Assembly: GCA_030587525.1 (NCBI GenBank)
Contig: JAUQYW010000136.1
Span: 1-24,193 of the forward strand
From: Candidatus Sigynarchaeota archaeon
GTDB taxonomy: Archaea > Asgardarchaeota > Lokiarchaeia > Sigynarchaeales > Sigynarchaeaceae
Direction of reading: 5' to 3'
Length of the DNA: 24,193 nucleotides
The notes beneath the pieces were generated by a model. That model saw only the letters and a list, made by a program, of their open reading frames with translations. It was not told the origin of the DNA and did no database searches. Position numbers and translations under genes: made by a program. Of the stretch, positions 1-7,359 are shown piece by piece. How positions within the stretch are numbered: position 1 is the first letter of the stretch; each line of letters opens with the position of its first letter.

Positions 1-199
1 CCGATTCGCTGTACAGGTTGCGAATGATGATGATGTAATGCGCTTCCATCAACTCGTGGGCTAGTTCGAGTACTTGGGTTTCCAGGGGCGAGAGCTCCAG
101 CTCGATCAAGGTGATTGACGATGCGCCGGAAGACACTTCCTCGTTTCCAGGTGCTTCGGTTCCCAGAAACTTGCCTTCCGTAACGTTTTTCTTCGCCAT
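1..199 (-). CDS. Unrecognised protein, N-terminal part only (runs off window)
   Basis: The reading frame opens at an ATG at 199 and is still open at base 1, giving the first 66 residues. The start is supported by GGTGGAG seven bases upstream, lying directly after the stop codon of the surface-protein gene. The 13-base gap suggests one transcript with that gene. The first 30 residues are polar and rich in Gly, Ser and Glu, so probably disordered. They are followed by LELSPLETQVLELAHELMEA and an Ile-rich segment, a helical stretch that could begin a winged-helix or helical-bundle domain. There is no signal peptide, so the product is probably cytoplasmic and could meet the cytoplasmic tail of the upstream membrane protein. 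I do not recognise the family. Confidence 0.7.
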   Translation of the reverse strand, partial: MAKKNVTEGKFLGTEAPGNEEVSSGASSITLIELELSPLETQVLELAHELMEAHYIIIIRNLYSES

Positions 200-212
200 T
201 CTCCATCTCCAC

Positions 213-3200
213 CTAGAAATCGTCGTTAAAGTCTCTCGTTTCCTTTAGCATGGCATCGAGCACGCCGCGCCTCTCTTTCGGCGGAACATTCTTGAGGACG
301 GACAGTATTTCATCCTTGAAGTCTTCATCAATGCCTAGCTGGTTGATAGTTTGCAGTAACTCTACGGAAAAAACTGTTACTTCGGCCGCGATCTGCATGC
401 GGTTCAGGCTTGTTCTGGGGCTTGCCATTCTTGCCGCTTCAATTCGCCCTGTTCGAGACCGAATTCGCTTGTACCCGAACGGGACGATGATGCCAACAAC
501 GCTCCCAAGCATCACCAATAGGATGATGAGGATGAGGAAGGAATCGCCACCGTTTCCTCCACTCGAAACCGTGATGATCACTGTGTGTACATCCCTACTC
601 CCGTCACGGTCGAAGACCGTCAGCGTGACGTAATAAGCGCCTGGCGCTGTGAATTGATGGTTCGGGTTCAACTCGCTGGATGCCGGGCTCCCGTCGTTGA
701 AATTCCAGCTGATGGTAACGGGCAAATTGCCGCCGGAGCCAGTGTATGTGAAATTGACTGACGATCCTTGGACGATGGTTGTCGCGCTCGGCACGAAGGA
801 TGCCGATGGCACGAGATCCATTTCCACGAGGATTATGCTCGCTGAAATGTTCGATGCAATGTCGCCATTGTAATCGCGGACGATCAAGCTCACGTTGTAG
901 TTCCCGGGAGATACATATCGGTGCAATGGATTTCTAACGGTCGACACGGGCGTACCGTCGCCGAAATCCCATTGGAACGTTGCGTTATAATTGCCCTCTT
1001 CACCTGTGAACATAAACATGGCGAATTGACCCTCGACGAGCAGCGTCGAATTGACGGTGAACCTGGCAATCGGGACTGTGTTTGCTTGAACCTGGATGCA
1101 ACTGCTTCTCGTGAGCAAGACCGCATCGCCGTCCCAGTCGACGATCCTAACACGAATAGTGAAGTTACCGGATGCCGAGAACTGGTGCAATGGTTGCACC
1201 TGGGTCGAGTTCGCGGTGCCATCCCCGAAACTCCATTCGATGGTCGATGGTAAATTGCCAAGATCACCCATGAATATGAACTGGACACGTTGTCCGACCA
1301 CGATTGCCGAGCCATTGGTGATGAAGCTTGCTACCGGGGTAATCTCCACGCCCACGTCGATCAAGCTCGGCACCGAGATCGTGCTGCTATTCCCGTTCCG
1401 GTCGATGACCGCGAGCGAGACCGTGAAGTTTCCAGGTGTGCTATATTGGTGTGACGGGTTCGTGGCATGTGAAACCGGGCTACTATCCCCGAAATCCCAC
1501 GTGAGCGTCGATGGCAAGTTTCCGGGATTCCCTGTGAAATTGAATCGGATCGACTGCCCCGCGATGATATATGTCCGGTCCTGGTTGAAGGTAGCAGAAG
1601 GTAACAGATCGGTCTCGACTTTAATGTAGTCAGATATGAAATACGTGGAAGCACGGCCTTGCGCGTCATTGATCGTGAGCGTGACCGTGCAATTCTGCAC
1701 GGACGTGAACTTGTGGGACGGGTCTCGTTCCGTTTGGTTGCCACTGCCATCGCCGAAATTCCACTCGTACGTTGCTGGCCCGCGACCCTCCATCCCCGTG
1801 AACCAGAATTGGACGCGCTGCCCTGCGATTATGGACGTGACGTTCGCCGCGAAATCGGCCCTTGGTAGCAAGTCGAACAAAAACGCGTGAACGAGCGGGT
1901 AACGATCAAAACCAGGCATGGTCCCGCTTACTTGATACGGCGTGCCCCACGTGTTGTTGTTATTCGGAGCGGCAGGATATCGCACCGTGTAATCGCTCCA
2001 ATAATTGCCGGCCGTGTTGTTGTCCCACATGGTCGTCTGATTCTGGGAATATGCCTGGAACACCGTGTTTCCCCCGAACCGGTTTAAATAGATGGTGTTA
2101 TACGGGCTCCACGCGTCTACGAAGCACCCATACTGGTTTTCGTGGATATCGTTTCGATACAATGTGTTGTACTGGTTGGTGTTTTCCAGGACGATGCCGT
2201 ACATGTTGCTAGACACGTTATTTGAATCGAGTAGCGTTGTACTGGAATAGCGGAGCACCAATCCAGCATTATCATTATTACTGATGGTATTGTTCACGAA
2301 TGTGTTGTTGGATGAGGCGTATGATTCCATGCCGAATTGTAGGTTATAGGAAGCATTGTTCGATGTGATGCTGTTATTTTGTCCGAAATTCGCTAAAATA
2401 AAGCCGATTCGGTTGTGAGTGAAATTGTTCCCAGTAACGTTCCCGAAGTTGCAATATACCATGCAAAGCCCTACGCTCGAGTTCGATATATCCATCCCAT
2501 ATATCGAAGCGTTGGTGCAATTCACCAGCACGATCTGGCCCGCGTTCGTGAGCTGTGCAGGCGTGATGTTGGCCTGGTTCACCATATAATACACGTTTTT
2601 ACCATTCACCTTATTCGACGTGTCGATCGAGTGCGTGTTCAAGTAGGCGGGGAGCAATGCCTCGACGAGGATGCCCGTGCCCGCCATCAAGTTATTGGTG
2701 AGAGTGCAGCCCCTGCTCCCATACAGATAAATGCCCGCTTCATTCAAGAGTTGCGTGAGATTATTTGAGAAAATCCGGTTTGACACTCCCCAAAATGAAT
2801 AAATTCCCGCGTCGGTGTTGTTAAGAAGCACGTTATTCTCGACCAGGCAATCGTTAGAATACGAGAGGGTAACCCCGTTACCATCGTTATGGGAAAAATT
2901 GTTGAACGTGACATTGTTTCTCGTGGAATAACCGATCTCCAAACCAATCGTGTTTAACGTGAAATTGTTCAGCACGAACACGGTATCGTTCGACAGATAG
3001 GTCATGACCCCGTACAAGTTGCCGGATATGTTGTTTTGGATGACGTGGCACTGGTTTGCTCGTTCAAGGTATAAACCGCGCTCGTTGTTATACACGTGGC
3101 AATTGGTGATGTTGATGTTGATACAATTGTTGAGCTCGATGCCACCGTCGTGCTGGTTGCGGGAATTGTTGACGGAACAGTTCGTGATGACCAGGTACCT

Positions 3201-3491
3201 GGTGGTATTCCAAATGCGAATTGCCGAGCCTATGCCCATCGCATCGACTTCAAAGTCTTTCATGATGTAGGCAGTAGACCACGACAATCCGTCTTGGGTG
3301 AGGTTCCCTGCAAAAAATGCGTCCATCTGCGCATTGCCGTTGATGAGGATCTTGTAATGCGGTTCAGATCGCAACAACGAGCTGGTTGATCCCGGAAATC
3401 CCGTGTTTATCTCTTGAATGGCTGCAATTGCAGCAATCACTATCATGAGACCAGCAAACATGTAAATGGCACGATTTTCACTTATGATCAA
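213..3491 (-). CDS. Surface protein: NosD-like beta-helix, five PKD domains, C-terminal membrane anchor
   Basis: This is a 1092-residue cell-surface protein. Residues 10-27 form a hydrophobic signal or anchor segment. Residues about 50-535 are Asn-rich parallel beta-helix repeats of the NosD/PbH1 type (recurring NNxxSxNxxG patterns), closing with the NosD-typical NYWSDY at about 496. Five PKD domains of about 88 residues follow (540-977), each with a W-x-F-(G/N)-D core and a conserved P-x-H. A membrane helix lies at about 985-1007. The last 85 residues are charged and predicted cytoplasmic. By eye the ectodomain holds roughly 40 N-x-S/T sequons, so heavy N-glycosylation is likely. The frame starts at TTG 3491, with GGTGA nine bases upstream. 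An ATG at residue 11 is possible but would remove the only N-terminal Arg before the hydrophobic stretch. The ligand is unknown; adhesion or glycan binding is inferred from the fold. Confidence 0.9.
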   Translation of the reverse strand: MIISENRAIYMFAGLMIVIAAIAAIQEINTGFPGSTSSLLRSEPHYKILINGNAQMDAFFAGNLTQDGLSWSTAYIMKDFEVDAMGIGSAIRIWNTTRYLVITNCSVNNSRNQHDGGIELNNCININITNCHVYNNERGLYLERANQCHVIQNNISGNLYGVMTYLSNDTVFVLNNFTLNTIGLEIGYSTRNNVTFNNFSHNDGNGVTLSYSNDCLVENNVLLNNTDAGIYSFWGVSNRIFSNNLTQLLNEAGIYLYGSRGCTLTNNLMAGTGILVEALLPAYLNTHSIDTSNKVNGKNVYYMVNQANITPAQLTNAGQIVLVNCTNASIYGMDISNSSVGLCMVYCNFGNVTGNNFTHNRIGFILANFGQNNSITSNNASYNLQFGMESYASSNNTFVNNTISNNDNAGLVLRYSSTTLLDSNNVSSNMYGIVLENTNQYNTLYRNDIHENQYGCFVDAWSPYNTIYLNRFGGNTVFQAYSQNQTTMWDNNTAGNYWSDYTVRYPAAPNNNNTWGTPYQVSGTMPGFDRYPLVHAFLFDLLPRADFAANVTSIIAGQRVQFWFTGMEGRGPATYEWNFGDGSGNQTERDPSHKFTSVQNCTVTLTINDAQGRASTYFISDYIKVETDLLPSATFNQDRTYIIAGQSIRFNFTGNPGNLPSTLTWDFGDSSPVSHATNPSHQYSTPGNFTVSLAVIDRNGNSSTISVPSLIDVGVEITPVASFITNGSAIVVGQRVQFIFMGDLGNLPSTIEWSFGDGTANSTQVQPLHQFSASGNFTIRVRIVDWDGDAVLLTRSSCIQVQANTVPIARFTVNSTLLVEGQFAMFMFTGEEGNYNATFQWDFGDGTPVSTVRNPLHRYVSPGNYNVSLIVRDYNGDIASNISASIILVEMDLVPSASFVPSATTIVQGSSVNFTYTGSGGNLPVTISWNFNDGSPASSELNPNHQFTAPGAYYVTLTVFDRDGSRDVHTVIITVSSGGNGGDSFLILIILLVMLGSVVGIIVPFGYKRIRSRTGRIEAARMASPRTSLNRMQIAAEVTVFSVELLQTINQLGIDEDFKDEILSVLKNVPPKERRGVLDAMLKETRDFNDDF

Positions 3492-3532
3492 TCATTTTTC
3501 ACCCGTCGTAATGCATGCATGATACAGTTCGA

Positions 3533-3540
3533 CCTATATG
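3533..3540 (-). promoter_or_regulatory. Putative TATA box for the surface protein
   Basis: On the minus strand this reads CATATAGG, about 45 bases before the TTG start at 3491, which would give a leader of roughly 15-20 bases. A perfect 10-base palindrome, ATGCATGCAT (3511-3520), lies close to the expected transcription start and could be an operator. Both are pattern-based only. The rest of the 3492-3723 gap is AT-rich and shows no gene. Confidence 0.35.
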
Positions 3541-3723
3541 AATGACTACAGCCCTCCGGTTTTTGTATCGATATCATATATTATTGCATCATCATTCTAT
3601 GCTACAATACTTTCCATCCTTGAAATTGATGAGTTCCTAGAGACCAAGTGAAATTTCGATTAACCGTATAAAGCGAATATATTTTGGAAAGGAATAGTTG
3701 AATTGTGAAAATCTTGTTCCGAG

Positions 3724-4929
3724 TCATTCCCTTTTTGCAAATTTCTCGAAATAACCCAGTGTCAACTCCGGACCACGCCAGATGGCCATTTCATTGTGGC
3801 CTAGCAGCTCAGCTTTGGTTTTTTCGCCGTTCGTGACCGCGACAAGTTTATGCCAAATCAATTCCCCAATGTCCTCGACGGTCTGCGTACCTTTCACGAT
3901 CGTGCTGGCGTCCACGTCGAGGTTTTCGGCCATAAAATCGGAAGTCTCCGGATTCGCGCATATTTTAATGACCGGCGCTAAAATATTACCGCACGGGCTT
4001 CCACGGCCAGTCGTGAATAGGATCGCTTGAGCACCCGCTGCAGCCAAGCCCGTCATAGCCTCGATATCGTGGCCGGGTTCGAATAACAGCCACATACCTT
4101 TGCCAGGAACCTTTTCCGAGTAGAGGAACAAGCCTTGGATGGGGGCCTTGCCGGTCTTGGCGATCGTGCCGAGCGACTTCTCCTCGATCGTGGACAGACC
4201 ACCTTTCTTATTACCTAATGTTGGTTGCGTGACGCGGAAATCAAGCCCTTTATTGAGCATCTCACTGATGAACATGTTGATTCCATCGAGGATACGCTGG
4301 CCCGCTTCAGGCGTTGCAGCTCGCTTTGCAAGCAAATGTTCACCACCTACCCATTCCGTGAACTCGGGCATAATCGACGTTCCACCACTCGAGACGACGC
4401 GATCCGACACGATGCCGACCGCGGGATTTGAAGTCACGCCAGACAGGCCGTCGGATCCGCCACATTTTATGCCGAGGACGAGCTTGGAAAAATCAAATGG
4501 TTCCTTCTTGATCTTTGCAGCATCTTCCGCCATCTTCTTCACGATAGCAACGCCTTTCTCGATCGCACCCGGCGTGCCTCCCTTCACGTCTTGCATATCG
4601 AAACTTTGGACAGGTTTGCTCGATTTTTCGATGCGTTTTCGGATCATCTCGCTTGTCATGTTCTCGCACCCAAGTCCCACGACGAGCGTTCCGAACACAT
4701 TTGGATTCAAGGCAAGGTTGACAAGCGTGTTGATCGTGACCTGGAAGTCCATGCCGAGCTGCCCGCAACCACCTGTATGGGTGATGGCAACCGCATTATC
4801 GACTTTCTCGGCAATCTTCTTCGCGATGACTGCCGAACATTCAACGCTCGATATAACAGCGATTTTATTGCGGATCCCCGCGGTGCCATCGGGCCGCGGG
4901 TAGCCCATGAATTCTTGAATTTTGGCCAT
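3724..4929 (-). CDS. UxaA-family dehydratase, large subunit (altronate dehydratase/SuyB-like)
   Basis: This 401-residue protein matches the large (C-terminal) part of the altronate/galactarate dehydratase family, Fe-dependent lyases of sugar acids. Visible family motifs are RPDGTAGIRN (12-21), SVEC with C31, HTGGCGQ with C55, GLGCEN with C88, and KCGGSDGLSGVTSNPAVG with C156. PEFTEW follows near 188-193. The four cysteines fit metal or Fe-S ligands. The gene overlaps its small partner by one base (TAATG), so translation is probably coupled. A separate SAF subunit plus large subunit is also the layout of (R)-sulfolactate sulfo-lyase SuyAB, so the substrate could be altronate, another sugar acid or a sulfonated hydroxy acid. 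No neighbouring uronate isomerase or tagaturonate reductase is present to settle it. The family call is firm; the substrate is open. Confidence 0.9.
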   Translation of the reverse strand: MAKIQEFMGYPRPDGTAGIRNKIAVISSVECSAVIAKKIAEKVDNAVAITHTGGCGQLGMDFQVTINTLVNLALNPNVFGTLVVGLGCENMTSEMIRKRIEKSSKPVQSFDMQDVKGGTPGAIEKGVAIVKKMAEDAAKIKKEPFDFSKLVLGIKCGGSDGLSGVTSNPAVGIVSDRVVSSGGTSIMPEFTEWVGGEHLLAKRAATPEAGQRILDGINMFISEMLNKGLDFRVTQPTLGNKKGGLSTIEEKSLGTIAKTGKAPIQGLFLYSEKVPGKGMWLLFEPGHDIEAMTGLAAAGAQAILFTTGRGSPCGNILAPVIKICANPETSDFMAENLDVDASTIVKGTQTVEDIGELIWHKLVAVTNGEKTKAELLGHNEMAIWRGPELTLGYFEKFAKRE

Positions 4930-5210
4930 TACGATTTGCCCCCGAGATCTTGGCTTCGGATGTTGTTCTCGTTGACCTTGTCGCCGGGCATGATGTCTTT
5001 CCGGGCAAGACCGATGATTTCACCATATTTGATGACCTTTTCATCTTTTAAAATCTTTTTCAAGGCAAACTTGTGGCCTAGCTCTACAGCCTTGTTTAGC
5101 GTGAGTTGCGTGCCATCATCGAGCTTGATTGCCTCGCCCTTGTCGAGGTTTGCGAGCGCCGTGGCCACGTTGTCCTTCTCTGGGTTGATGATGATGAATT
5201 TTTTCGCCGT
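4929..5210 (-). CDS. UxaA-family dehydratase, small SAF-domain subunit
   Basis: This is the small N-terminal (SAF) subunit paired with the large subunit just downstream. The family-like N-terminus (KKFIIINPEKDNVATAL) lies upstream of the first ordinary start codon. The frame is open back to a TAA near 5245 and contains no ATG or TTG. The choices are ACG at 5210, which gives MAKKFIIIN behind AAGGG, or GTG at 5168 behind AGAAGGA, which would remove the first beta strand. I prefer ACG 5210, giving 93 residues, but GTG cannot be excluded. The fold signature ELGHKFAL and YGEIIGLARKDIMPGD is clear. The usual C-terminal V-H-x-H-N is V-N-E-N-N here, so both histidines are missing. A TTTAAA box at 5243-5248 would give a leader of only about 8 bases. 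Confidence 0.8.
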   Translation of the reverse strand, partial: TAKKFIIINPEKDNVATALANLDKGEAIKLDDGTQLTLNKAVELGHKFALKKILKDEKVIKYGEIIGLARKDIMPGDKVNENNIRSQDLGGKS

Positions 5211-5242
5211 GGTAGTTCGACCCTTCAGAAGCCGGTAGTATG

Positions 5243-5248
5243 TTTAAA
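5243..5248 (-). promoter_or_regulatory. Putative TATA box for the split UxaA operon
   Basis: TTTAAA lies about 35 bases upstream of the ACG at 5210 and in the gap between divergent genes. A transcription start near 5218 would support translation from the upstream non-standard start rather than the GTG at 5168. This is a pattern-based guess. Confidence 0.3.
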
Positions 5249-5303
5249 TCTTCACTGGCGTTCTTTAAGAGGATCACAAACACAATAACGAAGATTATAC
5301 GCA

Positions 5304-6488
5304 ATGCTCGAATCATACTCGACCAAGGACTTGAAAGCGATCCTCGCGAACGAGAAGTTTCCATGTGCATTGCTCGACATCGACAACTTCGACAAGAATC
5401 TCAAGACGATCGGGGATCATCTCCGCCGCGCTGGCAAGTCGATGCGCCTCTGCACGAAGTCAGTCCGCGTTCCTGACCTCGTGAAGCGCGTTACCGAGCA
5501 AGATTTCGTGAATGGGGTGTTCGTGTCCAGCGCTGCTGAAGCGTTGTATTGCGCCGAGGTCATCAAGATCAAGGATATTATGCTCGGGTATCCGCTCATG
5601 ACGGATAGCGATGCTAACGATCTCTGCGCGGCGAAAAAGATACCCGGCACGAAGATATCCGCGATGGTTGATGCCGCGGCGCAGCTGGAAGTCATCGAGG
5701 CCGCCGCATCCACGAATGGCGTCATCTTGGACTTCATCGTGGATGTCGATATGGCGGACTCGTTTCTGGGCAACAAAGTAGGGGTATACCGCAGTCCACT
5801 GAGGGATGCCGATGACATCATCGCGCTCATCAAGATCGCCGAGCAGCGGTGCACGCACTTGCATTACGCGGGCATTATGGGCTACGAGGCGCAGAACGCG
5901 TCGATCGATGACCGTTCAGGCTTCATGCGATGGATCAAGAAGCGCTCGCGGGTACATGTGAACAAGCAACGTCAGCAGATTTTCGATTCCTTGACTCGTG
6001 CTGGGTACAAACCTTCGATCGTGAATGGCGGTGGATCTGGATGCTTTCAAGACACGGCGGCAGAGCCGGCGGTGACGGAGCTGGGCATCGGTTCGTTACT
6101 TTTTAAACCACATATGTTCGACGGGTTCGCCTCGCTCCGGCCATTCACGCCATCGATGTTTTTCGCGATTATGATCGTCCGGAAACCTTGCGAAAACATT
6201 GCCACCGCCTTTTCTGGAGGCTATGTCTCTTCTGGCGTGAGGGCACTGCCGGTCGTCCATTCGCCTGCTAATGTCGTGCCATTGAAACGGGAGGGATTCG
6301 GCGAGGTGCAGACCCCCTTGAAATTCGATCAACGTCGCATGAGCATCTCGCCCGGGGACGTGGCCTTGTGCCGGTTCGGGAAAGCCGGCGAACCGATGGA
6401 GTTCTTCAACGAGGTGCTGATAGTATCTGAAGGAAAGATTGTTGATCGAGACAAGACCTACCGGGGATTAGGCAAGAAATTTTTCTAA
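5304..6488 (+). CDS. PLP-dependent amino acid deaminase/aldolase (D-serine dehydratase/D-threonine aldolase-like)
   Basis: This 394-residue fold-type-III PLP enzyme has an alanine-racemase-like N-terminal barrel. The PLP lysine is K52 in LCTKSVR. The phosphate-binding loop is NGGGSGC (241-247), and GIMGYEAQ (190-197) is typical of the 'amino acid deaminase/aldolase' branch. At the C-terminus CRFGKAGE (356-363) and TYRGLGKKFF replace the His/Cys zinc site of classical D-serine dehydratases, again matching that branch. Members act on D-3-hydroxy amino acids, either deaminating them or cleaving them to glycine and an aldehyde; the substrate here is unknown. The protein is cytoplasmic. It is divergent from the split UxaA operon with about 90 bases between, suggesting shared control. 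The ATG at 5304 lacks a clear ribosome site, so a short leader is likely. Confidence 0.88.
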   Translation: MLESYSTKDLKAILANEKFPCALLDIDNFDKNLKTIGDHLRRAGKSMRLCTKSVRVPDLVKRVTEQDFVNGVFVSSAAEALYCAEVIKIKDIMLGYPLMTDSDANDLCAAKKIPGTKISAMVDAAAQLEVIEAAASTNGVILDFIVDVDMADSFLGNKVGVYRSPLRDADDIIALIKIAEQRCTHLHYAGIMGYEAQNASIDDRSGFMRWIKKRSRVHVNKQRQQIFDSLTRAGYKPSIVNGGGSGCFQDTAAEPAVTELGIGSLLFKPHMFDGFASLRPFTPSMFFAIMIVRKPCENIATAFSGGYVSSGVRALPVVHSPANVVPLKREGFGEVQTPLKFDQRRMSISPGDVALCRFGKAGEPMEFFNEVLIVSEGKIVDRDKTYRGLGKKFF

Positions 6489-6590
6489 CGTGAAACTATT
6501 TCTTTTGCTCAGCTCAGGCCATAATTGGTTAAGATACGTGAAAAATAGAAAAGAATAGTAGAGATTCGTTATCTGGCATGCTTTAATCAT

Positions 6591-6989
6591 TTATGGAAAA
6601 AGAACTAAAACAGCAACAACAATGATACCAATAATGAAGCCGAGCACGATAATCAAGATGATTATCAAGATAACGAAGACGAGTGCTACCAATAGTCCTT
6701 TACCAAACGAGCATTTGTAGAACCCAGAGATCAGCGCCGCGAAGACAAACCAATAAATAAGCAATTGGATGATCAATCCCGCTCCGCCCAATACTAGAAG
6801 AGGAAACAGCAAAAACTCAAGCGCTAGCGAGAGCAAGAACCATATGAACATGATGCCAAACGCGGTGCCATAGGATTTCGTGCTTTTACCCTTGATCATG
6901 CTGCCAGCCAAGCCTTTCAAGATGGCTGCGCCGATGAGCATGATGATGAGATTGACGACGATTTTCGTGATGATTTCTTCAACAGTCAT
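6591..6989 (-). CDS. Small multi-pass membrane protein, unknown function
   Basis: This is a 132-residue, very hydrophobic protein. About four membrane segments can be seen: residues 7-28, 44-65, 66-90 and 97-131, the last almost entirely Ile, Val and Leu. Short charged loops (KGKSTKSYG, KCSFGKG) separate them. I do not recognise the family. It is convergent with the PLP-enzyme gene, with 102 bases between, and stands alone upstream. The start is ATG 6989 without a strong ribosome site. An AT-rich TTTAAAG sequence near 7104-7111 could serve as its promoter. Confidence 0.7.
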   Translation of the reverse strand: MTVEEIITKIVVNLIIMLIGAAILKGLAGSMIKGKSTKSYGTAFGIMFIWFLLSLALEFLLFPLLVLGGAGLIIQLLIYWFVFAALISGFYKCSFGKGLLVALVFVILIIILIIVLGFIIGIIVVAVLVLFP

Positions 6990-7343
6990 AACTAATCACA
7001 CAAAGCATGGACGATCTTGGACAACCCAATTAAACGTGCTATGAGGGTGCCAGGATGTCATTTATTCGATGCGTGTTGTAATAATTGACGAGAGAAATCT
7101 CGGCTTTAAATATGTTAATGGAAATCTAGCAATATAGTTCCGATCTCGTATGCGAGACGGGGCCTGCGGGTTTCCTCTTACGACCCGCCCAGGCGAAGTG
7201 TCCAACTTTGTCCACCTTAATAGTAAGAGTCAAAGCCATAGTTATTCACCAGATTTGTAATAGAATTGGGTAAAACCCATCGAGAAATATAAAGAATGAA
7301 CGACGCTAAAGAAATAATCAAATAGCGGGGGCTTGAATGCGAT
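6990..7343. other. Intergenic region with several hairpins; no protein gene seen
   Basis: This 354-base gap separates two minus-strand genes. It holds hairpins at 7089-7102, 7144-7157 and 7162-7194, a TATA-like CTTTAAAT at 7104-7111 readable on either strand, and a small GGGT-AAA-ACCC hairpin near 7269-7278. An inverted repeat of AATGCGAT at 7336-7359 spans the stop codon of the SIR2-TPR gene. No convincing open frame or tRNA was found. Confidence 0.6.
7089..7194 (+). ncRNA. Candidate structured RNA (three hairpins)
   Basis: Hairpin 1 (7089-7102) is CGAGA-GAAA-TCTCG with a GNRA tetraloop. Hairpin 2 (7144-7157) is TCTCG-TATG-CGAGA, so its arms can also pair with those of hairpin 1. Hairpin 3 (7162-7194) has GCCT plus GCGGGT pairing with ACCCGC plus AGGC across an 11-base loop, with a two-base CC bulge, and is GC-rich against an AT-rich background. 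A TATA-like CTTTAAAT at 7104-7111 would place a plus-strand start near 7133, so the transcript might contain only hairpins 2 and 3. No known RNA family was recognised and the strand is uncertain. Confidence 0.3.
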
Positions 7344-7359
7344 TTAGGCGGATCGCATT
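7336..7359 (-). terminator. Inverted repeat across the stop codon of the SIR2-TPR gene
   Basis: AATGCGAT (7336-7343) and ATCGCATT (7352-7359) are a perfect 8-base inverted repeat around an 8-base loop that contains the TAA stop. It could form a 3' end hairpin that terminates or protects the transcript. There is no immediate T-run, so the role as terminator is tentative. Confidence 0.3.

Noticed and set aside
4139..4903. Long plus-strand open frame (254 codons)
   Set aside because: It lies antisense to the UxaA large subunit, whose motifs are clear; the translation shows no recognisable domain.
4929..5168. Treating the small UxaA subunit simply as a truncated pseudogene
   Set aside because: The SAF fold and translational coupling to an intact large subunit argue for a working gene despite the odd start.
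7133..7160. Short matches to Illumina adapter sequence (minus strand GCATACGAGAT and AGATCGGAA)
   Set aside because: The matches are short, overlap and are explained by the local TCTCG/CGAGA hairpin; the longer adapter context is absent.
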